A DNA stretch of 64,000 nucleotides from Dasypus novemcinctus (GCF_030445035.2 NC_080698.1:3355501-3419500), one strand, 5' to 3'; numbered from the stretch's first letter, positions 12,064 through 21,250 are shown. Made by a program: numbers and translations. Notes: generated by a model not told the origin, from the sequence alone.

Positions 12064-12298
12064 GGCGCAGGATGAAATCACTTTACTAGCATAGCAACAC
12101 TGCGGGGGCAGGGAGCGGGGGTGCAGGGGCGCAGGGGAGGGGCGACGCGCCCCCCACGACTCCGCGGCGCTCTGGACCTTAGAGTGTTCACGTCGAGCGC
12201 TTAATGAAAAGACACTGGAACAGCGGCGTGCGGGGCGGCGGGGATGGTTTGCTTGTTCGCCTCCCCTGCCCGCCAGGCGGGCGCGGCCGTCCCCGGGC
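12064..12298 (-). other. CCK: CCK 3'UTR and poly(A) region
   Basis: After the TGA stop, two segments resemble the human CCK 3'UTR: TCTTTTCATTAAGCGCTC with CACTCTAAGGTCCAG, and the terminal TTGCTATGCTAGTAAAGTG followed by ATTTCATCCTGC. Human has ATTAAA in this last block; here the hexamer is AGTAAA (12087-12082), a recognised weaker variant. Cleavage is expected around 12064-12068. The middle of the UTR is much more GC-rich than in human. Confidence 0.8.
12082..12087 (-). terminator. CCK: CCK poly(A) signal, variant AGTAAA
   Basis: AGTAAA stands in a conserved context (TATGCT before, GTGATTTCAT after) where human CCK carries ATTAAA. It lies about 15-20 nt before the expected cleavage site. 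Confidence 0.7.
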
Positions 12299-12423
12299 TC
12301 ACTCGTAGTCCTCGGCGCTGCGCCGGCCGAAGTCCATCCAGCCCACGTAGTCCCGGTCGCTTATCCTGTGGCTGGGGTCCGGCCGCTGCAGATTCTTGAG
12401 GACGGACACCCGGCCGGAAGGAG
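12299..12423 (-). other. CCK: CCK exon 3, coding part (bioactive peptide)
   Basis: The acceptor CCGGCAG precedes 12423. The exon encodes codons 74 (part) to 114 and the TGA at 12301-12299. It carries all of CCK-8 and the N-terminal extensions of CCK-22 and CCK-33 after their first residue. Compared with human, it has Met to Val and Ile-Val to Val-Leu changes near the exon start, Asn-Leu to Arg-Pro at 87-88, and Val in the octapeptide. Confidence 0.95.
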
Positions 12424-15400
12424 CTGCCGGGGCAGGGGGGACACGGTGACTCCCGAAGCCCTCGTGGGATCAGCATGTGGGGATGGCGCTGGGGGAGCCA
12501 CGCAAAGGCCACTCAACCCCCCCGAGAGGCGTCCAGGGGCCATCGAGTGACAGATGGTGACAGGAGGGACCAAAACGTGGGGGGACGGCTCCGTCCTGGG
12601 CAGCTGGGAGGGAACGGGGACCTGGGCGGATTGAAGTGGACTCGTTTCCTCCTCCACAGGCCTGGGGAGCTTGCCTGGGTCTCCCCTGCCCCCCGGGGGC
12701 ACCCTGCTCGCGTGGGGGGCCTGGTTTCCCCAGCACCCATCCATGTCTAACTTGCACCCTTACCCCCTGAGCGCGCCCAGCTCTTCTTGTTAAGGGAATG
12801 CAGCTACAATATGTTGAGGCTGGTGTGGCTTTTGAAAAATGGACTTGGATGAGGCAAGATAAATGCTGCCTAAAATGATTAATTGGGAAGCTAACTTCTT
12901 TTTGAAAATGATAGCAAGGAAGAGATGCAGGCTCAGATTAAAATCTCCAGCGCTCCAGGGACCCTCGAGAGGGGTGGGCTGAGGGCAATGAAGAGGCCAT
13001 CCCTATCGGTCACTTTGACGTAAGTGCAGCCACTGACCCTGGAACGGGCCCTTCTGGCCGGCCTTGGGGCCCTGAGGATGGGGCGAGCCTCGCGTCTTGT
13101 TCAAACGGGGTACCAGGAGGCGGTGGCTCCCCTGGGGCTAGCGCCAGGCCTCGACAGGGCCCCGACAGTGGCCTCTGGGCTGTGCAATCGGTATCAGGCC
13201 TTCCGTGTAAACCAGGTTACGAGTGGTCCCCAGGGACCCCCCATGGGGTCCTCGCCATACCGGGCGCTGCCCCTGGGTGGGAGGCTGCCCGCGGGCCAGG
13301 GGGAGCCACGCTGCAGCTTACCCTGGAGCAAAGCCGTGGCAGGGTCCCGTCCCCATCCCCCGCCCCCCGCCTTCCCGGGTCCTAAGTTAAAAACAGCATC
13401 TTACGATGCCGGCCCCCTCCCCTGCCCCAGGCCCAGCCTCGGAGCTGAGGGTCGGCCCAGCACCTGTCAGCCCCTGGGGAGATGGCAGGGAAAATGAAGC
13501 CCCGCTGGCAGCTGCCGACGCAGCCAGGGAGCCACCAGCCCCTGCGCCGGCCACGCCTGCCAACCCCGTGGCCCGGCGCCACACCCGAAGGCCGCCCCGC
13601 CCTCCTGCCCGCGGTGAGGGTGGGTGCCCACCCCGCGGGCTGGCACAGTGTGCTTCCGGTCCGTGGAAGCAGAGTGACAGCTCTGACGTGAACGCCGGGG
13701 AGCTGCACCTGCCCCCCGTCCCCCTACCCCGCACACAGCTCTGTCCCCTCGGTGTTTTACCAGGTCCCCCCCCTCCCCGGCCTCTGCGTGCCCCGAGGAC
13801 CGGGCCCTGACGGCTTACTCACAGGGTCTAAGGCAGGGCCTGGCTCCTTGGGAGGTTGGGAGCTTCTGGACTCTGTGGGGACATCGGTGGACTCTCCACC
13901 CAGATGGCACCCACCCCCCAGCCCCAGCGTCTGCCCCCGCAGCAGGGGTTAACCCTTTCTGCGCAGGGCTGTAGGGCAAGCTGTGAGAGACAATCCAGTG
14001 GAGCACCTTGTTTTTGCTGCAGGGGGACGGGGCAGGTGCTCACTACATGCAGACCCCCTCCCCCACAGAAGGGCTTCTCCTGGGATCCCTGGAATCTGGA
14101 CAATTCCCGACGCCAAAATGCCTGTGCACCGCCCACGGTGCAGGAGCTTGTTTAAGACTTTAAACGTAAAATATATGACAGTTGAGTAAAACTCTGCTAG
14201 GATCTTAATATATGTAAAATATTTGAAGAAACAGAAAAGCATTTATTCCTGGTTCCTGTTGGTCTGTTTTCTAGCTGGCACTGAGCCTGGGTGCTGGCAG
14301 CTAAACGGACTGCCAGGCCCACCTGGGTTGTTTGGCACAAGAGGCTGAAGGCGAAGGAAGAGGGGCTGAGGGGCGATGCTAGGAGGAACTCCCCAGCTGA
14401 CGTGTGCTATAAGAGCCACTGGCAAGTGTACATTATGGGAAACAACTTGGTAACCAGGTCCTTTTCCTAGAATTATTTCTGTGACCTGTCCTCAGGGTGG
14501 AGAAATAGCTGTGGTGTGGATTAACTCTCAACTCTCCTTCCAGATTTACGGCTCAAAGAAAAGCCTCGGCTAATGCAGACTGATCTGGCTGCAATCGAGC
14601 CACATCCGGGGACACGTACGAAACAACCTTCAGACAGATAAGCAGCAGGAACCCGAAAAGGTTTCAGACTTTCTCGGTCCTCTGACTTGTATTTCCATCT
14701 CTTTCAAATTTAATTGACAGGAAAGCAAAACAGAAGGTGGTAGCTGGAGCAACTTCCCAAAGAGAGGAAGGAAAATACCCAGTCACCCTCTGTTCTTTCC
14801 TTGTCACACAGATCCAGTTTGCAGCGAAGCGCGGGAGACGCCACCTCGCCCTGTTTTCTCCTTGACTCTAGTCAAGCCAAGAGCTAAGTTTTAGCCCCAG
14901 GTCCTCGGGTACCAGCAGAGAAAGGGCATTTCTCTGAGAAGGGAGCCCCCACCACGCCCTTGCTGACAGGGTTAGGCCCCAGCTGCGCGGGCCCCGGTGC
15001 ACACACTGCCCCTGCCAGGGCGTTCGCCGTGGGCAAGGCTGGTGGAAAAAGTGCCCTGTCCACATCGTGATTCCTGAGACAGGAGAGTTGGTGAGCACCC
15101 TTTAATCACAAAAAGACCTGGGGGCTCAGGGGTTGAGCACCCGCTTCCCACATACGAGTTCCCGGGTTCAATCCTCACCCAGGGACCTAAAAGAAAAAAA
15201 GAGCTGGGAGGGGCCTAGGGGAAGGCCAGTCTCACCGCCACGTCCTGGTGGAGAAGGGCAGGCCAGGAGAGGAGCTGCAAGCCCGTGTGTGGCAGCCAGG
15301 GGGCTGCAGGACCACTTAATCCTGGGGAAGGGCAACGCTGAGTTGGTTCAGCCTCTCCTGCGCTTGAGACCGTCTCCCCAAGAGCAAGGCATAACCCGAC

Positions 15401-16918
15401 TTTCACGTCTTTGCCAAGAGAACTCAAATCTGCTACTGATTCCGTCCCTGGCACATGTTTTGGTCGACGTAGACACCTCGTCTCTTCTTTAGCTGCCGTG
15501 GTGAGAGCTCCAGGATCTGCAGCCCTGATCTCTTCCTGCCAGAAGAGTCCGAGGCCGGGTACCTGGGGCTCTCGGTTCCTTTGCATTCCCCGGGTAGGGT
15601 ATTTAGAGCGTCTGCCAGCCCTTTTTGAGGGTCCCCTGATTAACTTTTCGTGTTTTCATGAAGTGGTGTTGAACGTGCCAAAAATTAGAGCAAAGAAAGC
15701 TTTTTATACATGCTCCTCTCACTCATAGGCTAGGTCCCTCCACACTCACCCTCCATCTGCTCCAAAGCACGCCCGGAGGCTGCCCTGTCCCCGAGGGTGA
15801 AGACTCGTCCCACCCACGTGTCGCCCGCTCTGCCTCCCCAGGGTCACCGACCTCGGTCAGCCGGCGCAGGAGAGCAGGGGCAGGCCGGGGAGCGCGCGCA
15901 GGAGAGCAGGGGCAGGCCGGGGAGCGCGCGCAGGAGAGCAGGGGCAGGCCGGGGAGCGCGCGCAGGAGAGCAGGGGCGGGCCGGGGAGCGCGCGCAGGAG
16001 AGCAGCGGCAGGCCGGGGAGCGCGCGCAGGAGAGCAGCGGCAGGCCGGGGAGCGCGCGCAGGAGAGCAGGGGCGGGCCGGGGAGCGCGCGCAGGAGAGCA
16101 GCGGCGGGCCGGGGAGCGCGCGCAGGAGAGCAGGGGCGGGCCGGGGAGCGCGCGCAGGAGAGCAGGGGCGGGCCGGGGAGCGCGCGCAGGAGAGCAGGGG
16201 CGGGCCGGGGAGCGCGCGCAGGAGAGCAGCGGCGGGCCGGGGAGCGCGCGCAGGAGAGCAGGGGCAGGCCGGGGAGCGCGCGCAGGAGAGCAGCGGCAGG
16301 CCGGGGAGCGCGCGCAGGAGAGCAGGGGCAGGCCGGGGAGCGCGCGCAGGAGAGCAGGGGCGGGCCGGGGAGCGCGCGCAGGAGAGCAGCGGCAGGCCGG
16401 GGAGCGCGCGCAGGAGAGCAGGGGCGGGCCGGGGAGCGCGCGCAGGAGAGCAGCGGCGGGCCGGGGAGCGCGCGCAGGAGAGCAGGGGCGGGCCGGGGAG
16501 CGCGCGCAGGAGAGCAGGGGCGGGCCGGGGAGCGCGCGCAGGAGAGCAGGGGCGGGCCGGGGAGCGCGCGCAGGAGAGCAGGGGCGGGCCGGGGAGCGCG
16601 CGCAGGAGAGCAGGGGCGGGCCGGGGAGCGCGCGCAGGAGAGCAGGGGCAGGCCGGGGAGCGCGCGCGGGGTGGGGCCAAGGGGGAGGGGCTTCGTACCT
16701 TTCCGCGCCTGCTGGATGTACCTGGCCAGCAGCGCGCCCAGGTGCGCTCGGGGCTCGCCGTCCGCCCTCGGCAGCGCCCTCAGCTGCCTCCGCGGCGCCT
16801 CCTCCTCCTCCTCCGGGGGCGCCCCGGGGCCCGCGGGCTCGGCGGGGGGAGCGGGCTGCGCCAGGGCGCGCGCCGCCAGCATCGCCATCAGCACGCACAG
16901 ACCCACGCTGCTGTTCAT
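12299..16918 (-). CDS. CCK: Preprocholecystokinin (join of 16918-16699 and 12423-12299)
   Basis: CCK encodes the gut/brain peptide hormone that acts on the G-protein-coupled CCK1 and CCK2 receptors to drive gallbladder contraction, pancreatic enzyme release and satiety. The spliced frame gives 114 residues (human 115). Residues 1-20 are a signal peptide (hydrophobic core [10 protein letters not shown], cleavage expected after ALA before QP). A propeptide follows with a run of five Glu at 36-40, then the conserved block [16 protein letters not shown] (58-73). Exon 3 supplies [13 protein letters not shown], then DPSHRISDR and the CCK-8 core DYVGWMDF (98-105). The core is preceded by the monobasic Arg97 cleavage site and followed by Gly-Arg-Arg (106-108), which gives C-terminal amidation. 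Tyr99 is the sulfation site. The flanking peptide is SAEDYE and then TGA. Odd points: Val100 replaces the usual Met, and the human C-terminal Tyr-Pro-Ser is absent. The splice phase (one base of codon 74 in exon 2) matches the family. The start Met is the family start, two bases inside exon 2. Confidence 0.95.
12780..12945. promoter_or_regulatory. AT-rich intronic island, possible conserved element
   Basis: Inside GC-rich intron 2, this block is clearly AT-richer and looks like unique sequence. It has homeodomain-like (TGATTAATTGG) and E-box-like (CAGCTA) motifs. Regulatory function is inference only; no alignment could be run. Confidence 0.25.
15113..15201 (+). mobile_element. Short DAS-related SINE in CCK intron 2
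   Basis: The tRNA-like head GGGGCTCAGGGGTTGAGCAC is followed by a B box (GGGTTCAATCC) and a short A-rich tail (AAAAGAAAAAAAG). The long body of the other copies is missing. It lies antisense to CCK. Confidence 0.65.
15867..16666. repeat. 32-bp x 25 GC-rich minisatellite in CCK intron 2
   Basis: There are exactly 25 head-to-tail 32-bp units, starting CAGGAGAGCA and ending GGAGCGCGCG. Two sites vary (G/C at unit position 12 and A/G at position 16), giving four types: A=GA (6 units), B=GG (12), C=CA (4), D=CG (3). The order from 15867 is AAABCCBDBBBDACABCBDBBBBBA. No other differences were noticed. The array begins 33 nt into the intron. No unit contains a stop in any frame on either strand, which explains the very long open frames here (15723-16964 minus, 15797-17188 plus). 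Confidence 0.97.
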
Positions 16919-16920
16919 GG
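16699..16920 (-). other. CCK: CCK exon 2 (signal peptide and propeptide)
   Basis: The acceptor CTCCCGCAG ends at 16921, and the ATG is at 16918-16916 in the context CAGCCATGAA. The donor is GCGGAAAG|GTACGA at 16699/16698. It encodes residues 1-73 plus one base. GAG codons repeat at 16799-16814 (five Glu), where human has only two Glu. Confidence 0.95.
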
Positions 16921-17834
16921 CTGCGGGAGCGGAGGGGACAGGGCGGCAGTGAGGGCGCGGGCACCGCGGGCTCCAGCGAGGGGTCCCGGGGCCCGAGAAG
17001 GGGCTCGGCACAGAGCCGGCGGCCGCGGCACCAGAGCTGCGGAGCACAGGTGGCCCCGGCACGGGCGCCCCGGGCGCCCCGGAGCTGGGAAGCCGGCAGA
17101 GCCGTCCTCTGGCATGTGCAGCAGAAGGAACGTCTTCTGCCAGCCTGAGTTTGAGGGAATTGTTCGTGGAGCAGTTCTGTTCTCCTAACTGGAAAAGCAG
17201 ATTAAAGAAAGTGTGAAAAATATCCTAAAAGGAGAGGAGACAAAGAAAGGTAGCTCTTTTCCAGATACCTAACAAGCTGTCAGAAAATCAATGGTGAGAA
17301 GAGAGAAACAGTGCAAAATGCGGGAGCAATAGACGAAGTCGTATTTATAAAGTTCCTTCCAGGTGAACGTGGGAATCAGCACCCAACCACCGCGCGCCGG
17401 GCAGGGCTTCACAGCGCAGCCCGGCGCGCAGCCTCCGCCTGGGGCCAGCGCGGACCACCTGTGCCTCTCCGGCCGCGAGCCCCCAACTCTCCCGCACTAT
17501 TCAGAAAGGGAATTTAATCTTAAAACCTCTCGGGGCTTTCGCGGGAGGCTGCCGAGGGCACAGCACCTCCGGATAACCTCTGGCACTTCCCGCTTTGAAT
17601 GCTAATCCTTGCAAATGGCTATCGCAGCGCCGTATGCCTGGGAGAAGACGCGAGCGCAAAGTCTGTCACGCAGCTCCCTCCACGCAGCCCCCGCTGGTAG
17701 CCCCGCGCCCTGACTTGAAGAAATGTCCCTGGAGCTGGCGGAGAGAAGACCTAGAGAAAGAAAGTGGGAAGGCACACAACACTGAAGACAGCCGTGCGGG
17801 TGTAACGACGGCTGGACCCCGCGCGGGCACCTAC
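16921..17834 (-). other. CCK: CCK intron 1
   Basis: The 914-bp intron runs from GTAGGT (17834) to CCCGCAG (16921). It is GC-rich near both exons and AT-richer at 17150-17360. No repeat or additional exon was recognised. Confidence 0.8.
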
Positions 17835-17887
17835 CTCGGGAGCAAGCAGGACGCGGCTTCGCGCTTCCCCGCAGCCGCCGGCGGAGC
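17835..17887 (-). other. CCK: CCK exon 1, non-coding
   Basis: The donor CCCGAG|GTAGGT is at 17835/17834. The 5' end at about 17887 is inferred from the usual 25-30 bp spacing below the TATA box and is not directly visible. It has no ATG in frame with the precursor, because translation starts two bases into exon 2. Confidence 0.7.
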
Positions 17888-17889
17888 CA

Positions 17890-17990
17890 AGTTCAGGGCC
17901 GCGGGCGCTGCGCTTAAATAGCCCCGCCCGGCGCCGCGGGCCAGTCGCCGTGCGCCCCGCGCTGACGCAGGCGCCCGCGCCACGTGCCGG
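17890..17990 (-). promoter_or_regulatory. CCK: CCK core promoter
   Basis: On the minus strand, in transcription order, the elements are E-box CACGTG (17986-17981), CRE/TRE-type CTGCGTCAGCG (17970-17960), GC box GGGCGGGG (17929-17922) and TATA-like TATTTAAG (17920-17913). This E-box, CRE, Sp1, TATA order is that described for mammalian CCK promoters, where the CRE responds to cAMP/CREB and AP-1 and the GC box binds Sp1. Neuronal and I-cell expression control is known for the family but not shown here. Confidence 0.9.
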
Positions 17991-19397
17991 GGCGGCCCCG
18001 GGCCCCGGCCGGCGGAGGTGGCCCCTGGGGGCGGGGGGCCTGGCCTAAGCCGCCCGGGGGTGGCGGCCCCTCCTCGCGGGCTCTTCTCGCCCCCCCCCAG
18101 GCCCCCGCCTCCCCCCCGCGCGTGTCCAGGGAGTCGGACCCCTCCGCGGTGGCCCCTCCGCCCGCGTTTCAGCTCCTCTGGGGGCCGCCCGCGCCGGGCA
18201 GGATGCTTGGGGACGCGAGGCAGGCTGGGTGTCGGCAGTGTTAACAGTGAGCGCGGCGGGGGGCCTCCCCGGCGGCCCAGGCGGCCCTCGGCTTCGGCGG
18301 GTGAACCCCTTCCGGGCTGGGGGGGGGGCTTCCTTCCAGCCCTTTAAGAGCCCCCGAGTTCTCCAACCCCGAGGGCCGTCCTTCTCGGGGCCGTGGCTCC
18401 GGGCCGCCCCGCTCCAGAGCCCGGGGCGGGGCGGCCACCTTGGGGTGCGCACTGCTGCCTCGCGGTTCGCAGCTGGAAACCCCGGCGTGGCTCTGAGGAT
18501 CCAGCGTGGGAACGCGCGGGGCCTTGGTGGGGCTGCGTCACCGCCTGGCGCGGCTCCCGTGGCCGCCAAGGGGCGCCGGCGAGCGTCCCGGGGAGCGCGG
18601 CCCCCGCCCGCCCTCCGTCCCCGCGGGCACCGGCTCCGCTCTTCCATGGGGCCCGAAAGGACCCCGGGGACACGAGGCGGGGCTGGGTGCCGGCAGCGCG
18701 GCTCTGAGGGTACACCCCGGAACTCCCCCACTCGGACCCCCGGCCGCGTCCCCGCCACCACGCGGGCTCCTCGGTTTGGCATCGGGACCCCGTCCCGCAA
18801 GCGCTCAGCCTCGGGAGGAGGCGCGGGAGGCCGCAGGCCCCCCCCACCCGCCGGCCCCGCGTGGGGGCACCCGAACCAGTGCGCCGTGGGGACTTGGTGT
18901 GCGCCCCGAAGCCGCGTGGGTTGGGGCCCGCTCGGGCGCTCGAGACGCGGAGGGGCAGGGCAGCGCCACTGCGGTTCCAGGCGGGGAGCAGCCGCGGGCC
19001 CTGCGCGCCACGGCGCTGCTCCGGCTGCTCGCTGGGAAGTGGGGGCCGCCTTCCAGCCCCAGCCCCTCGGGCCCTCAGCACCCTCTTCCCTCCCACGTCT
19101 CGGGCGCGGCACGGAGGATTTGAAGGGCTTCTTTCAAAGCCAGCCCCGGACTCCTGGGGGGTGGAGCTCCGGGGTTGAGGGCGCCCGGGGAAGCACCTGC
19201 ACGGGCCGGGGTGGGCCGGGACGCCTGCAGGGAAGACATCTTCAGGGGACCCCTCCTCCTCTTCTGAACCAGAGGCCACGTTGGCCTCTTAAACGCCCTG
19301 CTGGTTAAAGGCGGGCCACTCGGGTTTCTGACTGTCACCAAGGCACGGCTGAACCGTAAACTCAGACTTTAGCCACATCAGAACCACCAAAAGGGCC

Positions 19398-19798
19398 TTT
19401 TATTTTTTTAAGATTTATTTTGTATTTATTTTCTCCCCCCCAAACCCCCCAGTTGTCTGCTCTCTGTGTCCATTCGCTGTGTGTTCTCCGGTGACCACTT
19501 CTATCCTTATCAGCGGCATGGGAATCTGTGTTTCTTTTTGTTGCGTCATCTTGCTGTGTCAGCTCTCCGTGTGTGCAGCGCCATTCCTGGGCAGGCTGCA
19601 CTTTCTTTCGTGCTGGGCGGCTCTTCTTACGGGGCGCACTCCTTGCACGTGGGGCTCCCTGTGTGGCGCAGCACTCCTTGTGCGCATCAGCACTGCACGT
19701 GGGCCTGTTCCACATGGGTCAAGGAGGCCCAGGGTTTGAATCTTGGACCTCCCAGATGGTAGGCGGACGCCCTATTCATTGGGCCAAATCCGCTTCCC
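19398..19798 (-). mobile_element. DAS-type tRNA SINE, near full length
   Basis: Head at 19798 (GGGAAGCGGATTTGGCCCAA on minus), body with an internal deletion around 19655-19665 (the block for the CCCCTACG segment is shortened), and A-tail complement at 19398. It lies about 1.5 kb upstream of the CCK start. Confidence 0.9.
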
Positions 19799-20874
19799 AT
19801 GGACCCCGCGTCTTTGATGTGGAGGTGGAGGGTGCCATCTGGAAAGGGCAGGCACCGTGGACAGCATGGAGCGAGCCGAGGGAGGGGAGCTGACACCTGG
19901 AAGAGGTGTCTAGAGGCTGCTGGGTTGAGGCCGGGCAGCGAGGACTGTGGAAGGCTTGGAAGGAGAGCCACTTTCCCTCCAGGAAGGGGACTTTCGGGCA
20001 AGGGCGTGTTGCAGCGGATCTGAACCCCTTGGCCGCGTAACGGTGCTCCTCAAGGGCCAGGGCTGCCGGTCCTCCTGACTGCGGGTCTTAAGCAGGCTGG
20101 ACCTGGGAGACGGGCTCCCCTGTAGGACACACCCCGCCAAGGCGACGCCATCTGTTCCCTGACAAACGCCAGCAACAAACGTTGCCTTCTGGGGCAAGTG
20201 CGTTTGGCCCTGTGTCCCACCTCTTTCCCCACCTCTGGCTGCAGCTGGGCTCAAGCTTCCAAAATGCCCCCTCCCTTTCTCTGGCTCCGCCACGAAGGCC
20301 CTCCAGCCATGCACCTGCCCAGGTGAGGTCAGGCAGGCATCTGCCCAAAGCAGGTCCTGGGACAGATATGTGGTTTCCCTGCAGGATGCTTGGCCGTGGA
20401 AGCATCTCATACACGTGTGTCTGTTTTGTTCTAGTACTTAGTGGAATCTTCAGGGATGTTGTGGAGCCTCCTAATTTATTGTCCATAGAATGTATTTACT
20501 TTTATTTTAGAATATATATATATTCTAATTGCTTGAACTGCCTCCTCTCCCCTTGTTCATAGAATTTAAACCTGTAACCAGTAACCCCAAGTCAGAGAAG
20601 GCTAGGAGGCTGAGTGCCGGGTCGGAGAAGACCTCGATTGGAGCACGTCTATTTCAGTCTTGCGTTCTTTCTCCTGAAAGTGTGTAAGTGCCATTAGTCA
20701 TACTGGAACTTTTAAAAGGTCCACATAGCCGATGTCATTTGCCATTATCTGGAATGATCTGCCAAAAAAGAAAGCAGCAGACGTGGTCGTTGTGGCCGCT
20801 TCCTTAGGATGCCCTGGCTTAGCTTGGGTTCCCACGAGAGCAGGGCCCTAGACCAAGGAGCAGATGCTTTTGGG
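19799..20874. other. No gene seen
   Basis: Mixed unique-looking DNA with a short TATATATATA tract near 20513-20525. No coding frame with recognisable homology. Confidence 0.4.
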
Positions 20875-21250
20875 GAGATGTTTCGGTTTCCTGGGCTGCT
20901 CTAGGAAGTGCCATGAAGCGGGTCAGGTTAGACAGTGGGGGTTTCCTCGCTCACAGAAGCTGGGGAAATGCCCGTGTCGAGGGTCTGTCCTGGGGCTGCT
21001 GCTGGCCCTCTTGGTCCTTAGCTGGTCACATGGCAAGGCACATGGCGGCCGCTCCTGGCCTCTCCGTTCTCTTCCTCGTTCAGCGGAATTCCAGCTTCCT
21101 GCTTCCCGGCTGTCCTCTCGTGGAATTTCACTCCACTGGTAAGGCTGACTCGGGTGGCGGTTCATCCCGCGGAGAGCTCAGAGCCAGTGTGGACACACGC
21201 CCCTTGTCTCCCCCAAGCGGGGAGGGAGCTGGGGTATTTACTCACCTCCT
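20875..21250 (+). mobile_element. Interspersed repeat related to 33228-33707
   Basis: It shares the order CTGGGCTGCTCTAGGAAGTG, TGGGGCTGCTGCTGGCCC, CTTGGTCCTTAGCTGGTCAC, ATGGCAAGGCACATGGC, TTCCAGCTTC and CACTCCACTGG with the element nested in L1 at 33.2-33.7 kb. The two are diverged copies of one family I cannot name with certainty. Confidence 0.5.

Larger units (their letters stand above)
12424..16698 (-). other. CCK: CCK intron 2
   Basis: The intron is 4275 bp, with donor GTACGA at 16698 and acceptor CCGGCAG at 12424. It contains the 32-bp minisatellite (15867-16666), a short SINE (15113-15201) and AT-richer islands at 12780-12910 and 14160-14830. The rest is GC-rich. Open frames at 12200-13800 on both strands have no recognisable product. 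Confidence 0.9.
12064..17887 (-). other. CCK: CCK transcription unit (three exons)
   Basis: The gene has the mammalian CCK layout. Exon 1 is non-coding (about 17887-17835). Intron 1 spans 17834-16921 (914 bp, GTAGGT...CCCGCAG). Exon 2 spans 16920-16699, intron 2 spans 16698-12424 (4275 bp, GTACGA...CCGGCAG), and exon 3 spans 12423 to about 12064. The start of exon 1 is inferred from TATA-box spacing. The 3' end is inferred from resemblance to the end of human CCK mRNA. In human the same strand order holds next to TRAK1, but no part of TRAK1 is recognised here. Confidence 0.9.
16670..19300. other. CpG island over CCK exons 1-2 and upstream
   Basis: The DNA is dense in CpG, strongest at 16680-17110 and 17820-19250. 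The part from 18000 to 19300 upstream of the promoter has opposing frames of about 355-360 codons (18229-19308 plus, 18045-19112 minus). These are Pro/Arg/Gly/Ala-rich and look like stop-poor GC DNA, not genes. Exact island limits need a computed CpG ratio. Confidence 0.7.

Noticed and set aside
15867..16666. Regular 32-bp repeats resembling a CRISPR array
   Set aside because: The units are contiguous with no unique spacers, and the setting is a mammalian intron.
15723..17188. Very long open frames (400-463 codons) on both strands over the 32-bp repeat
   Set aside because: The repeat unit has no stop in any frame, so length alone is meaningless. Only the CCK exon 2 segment inside it is supported by homology and splice sites.
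18045..19308. Opposing frames of about 355-360 codons upstream of CCK
   Set aside because: Low-complexity Pro/Arg/Gly/Ala translation in CpG-rich DNA with no domain.
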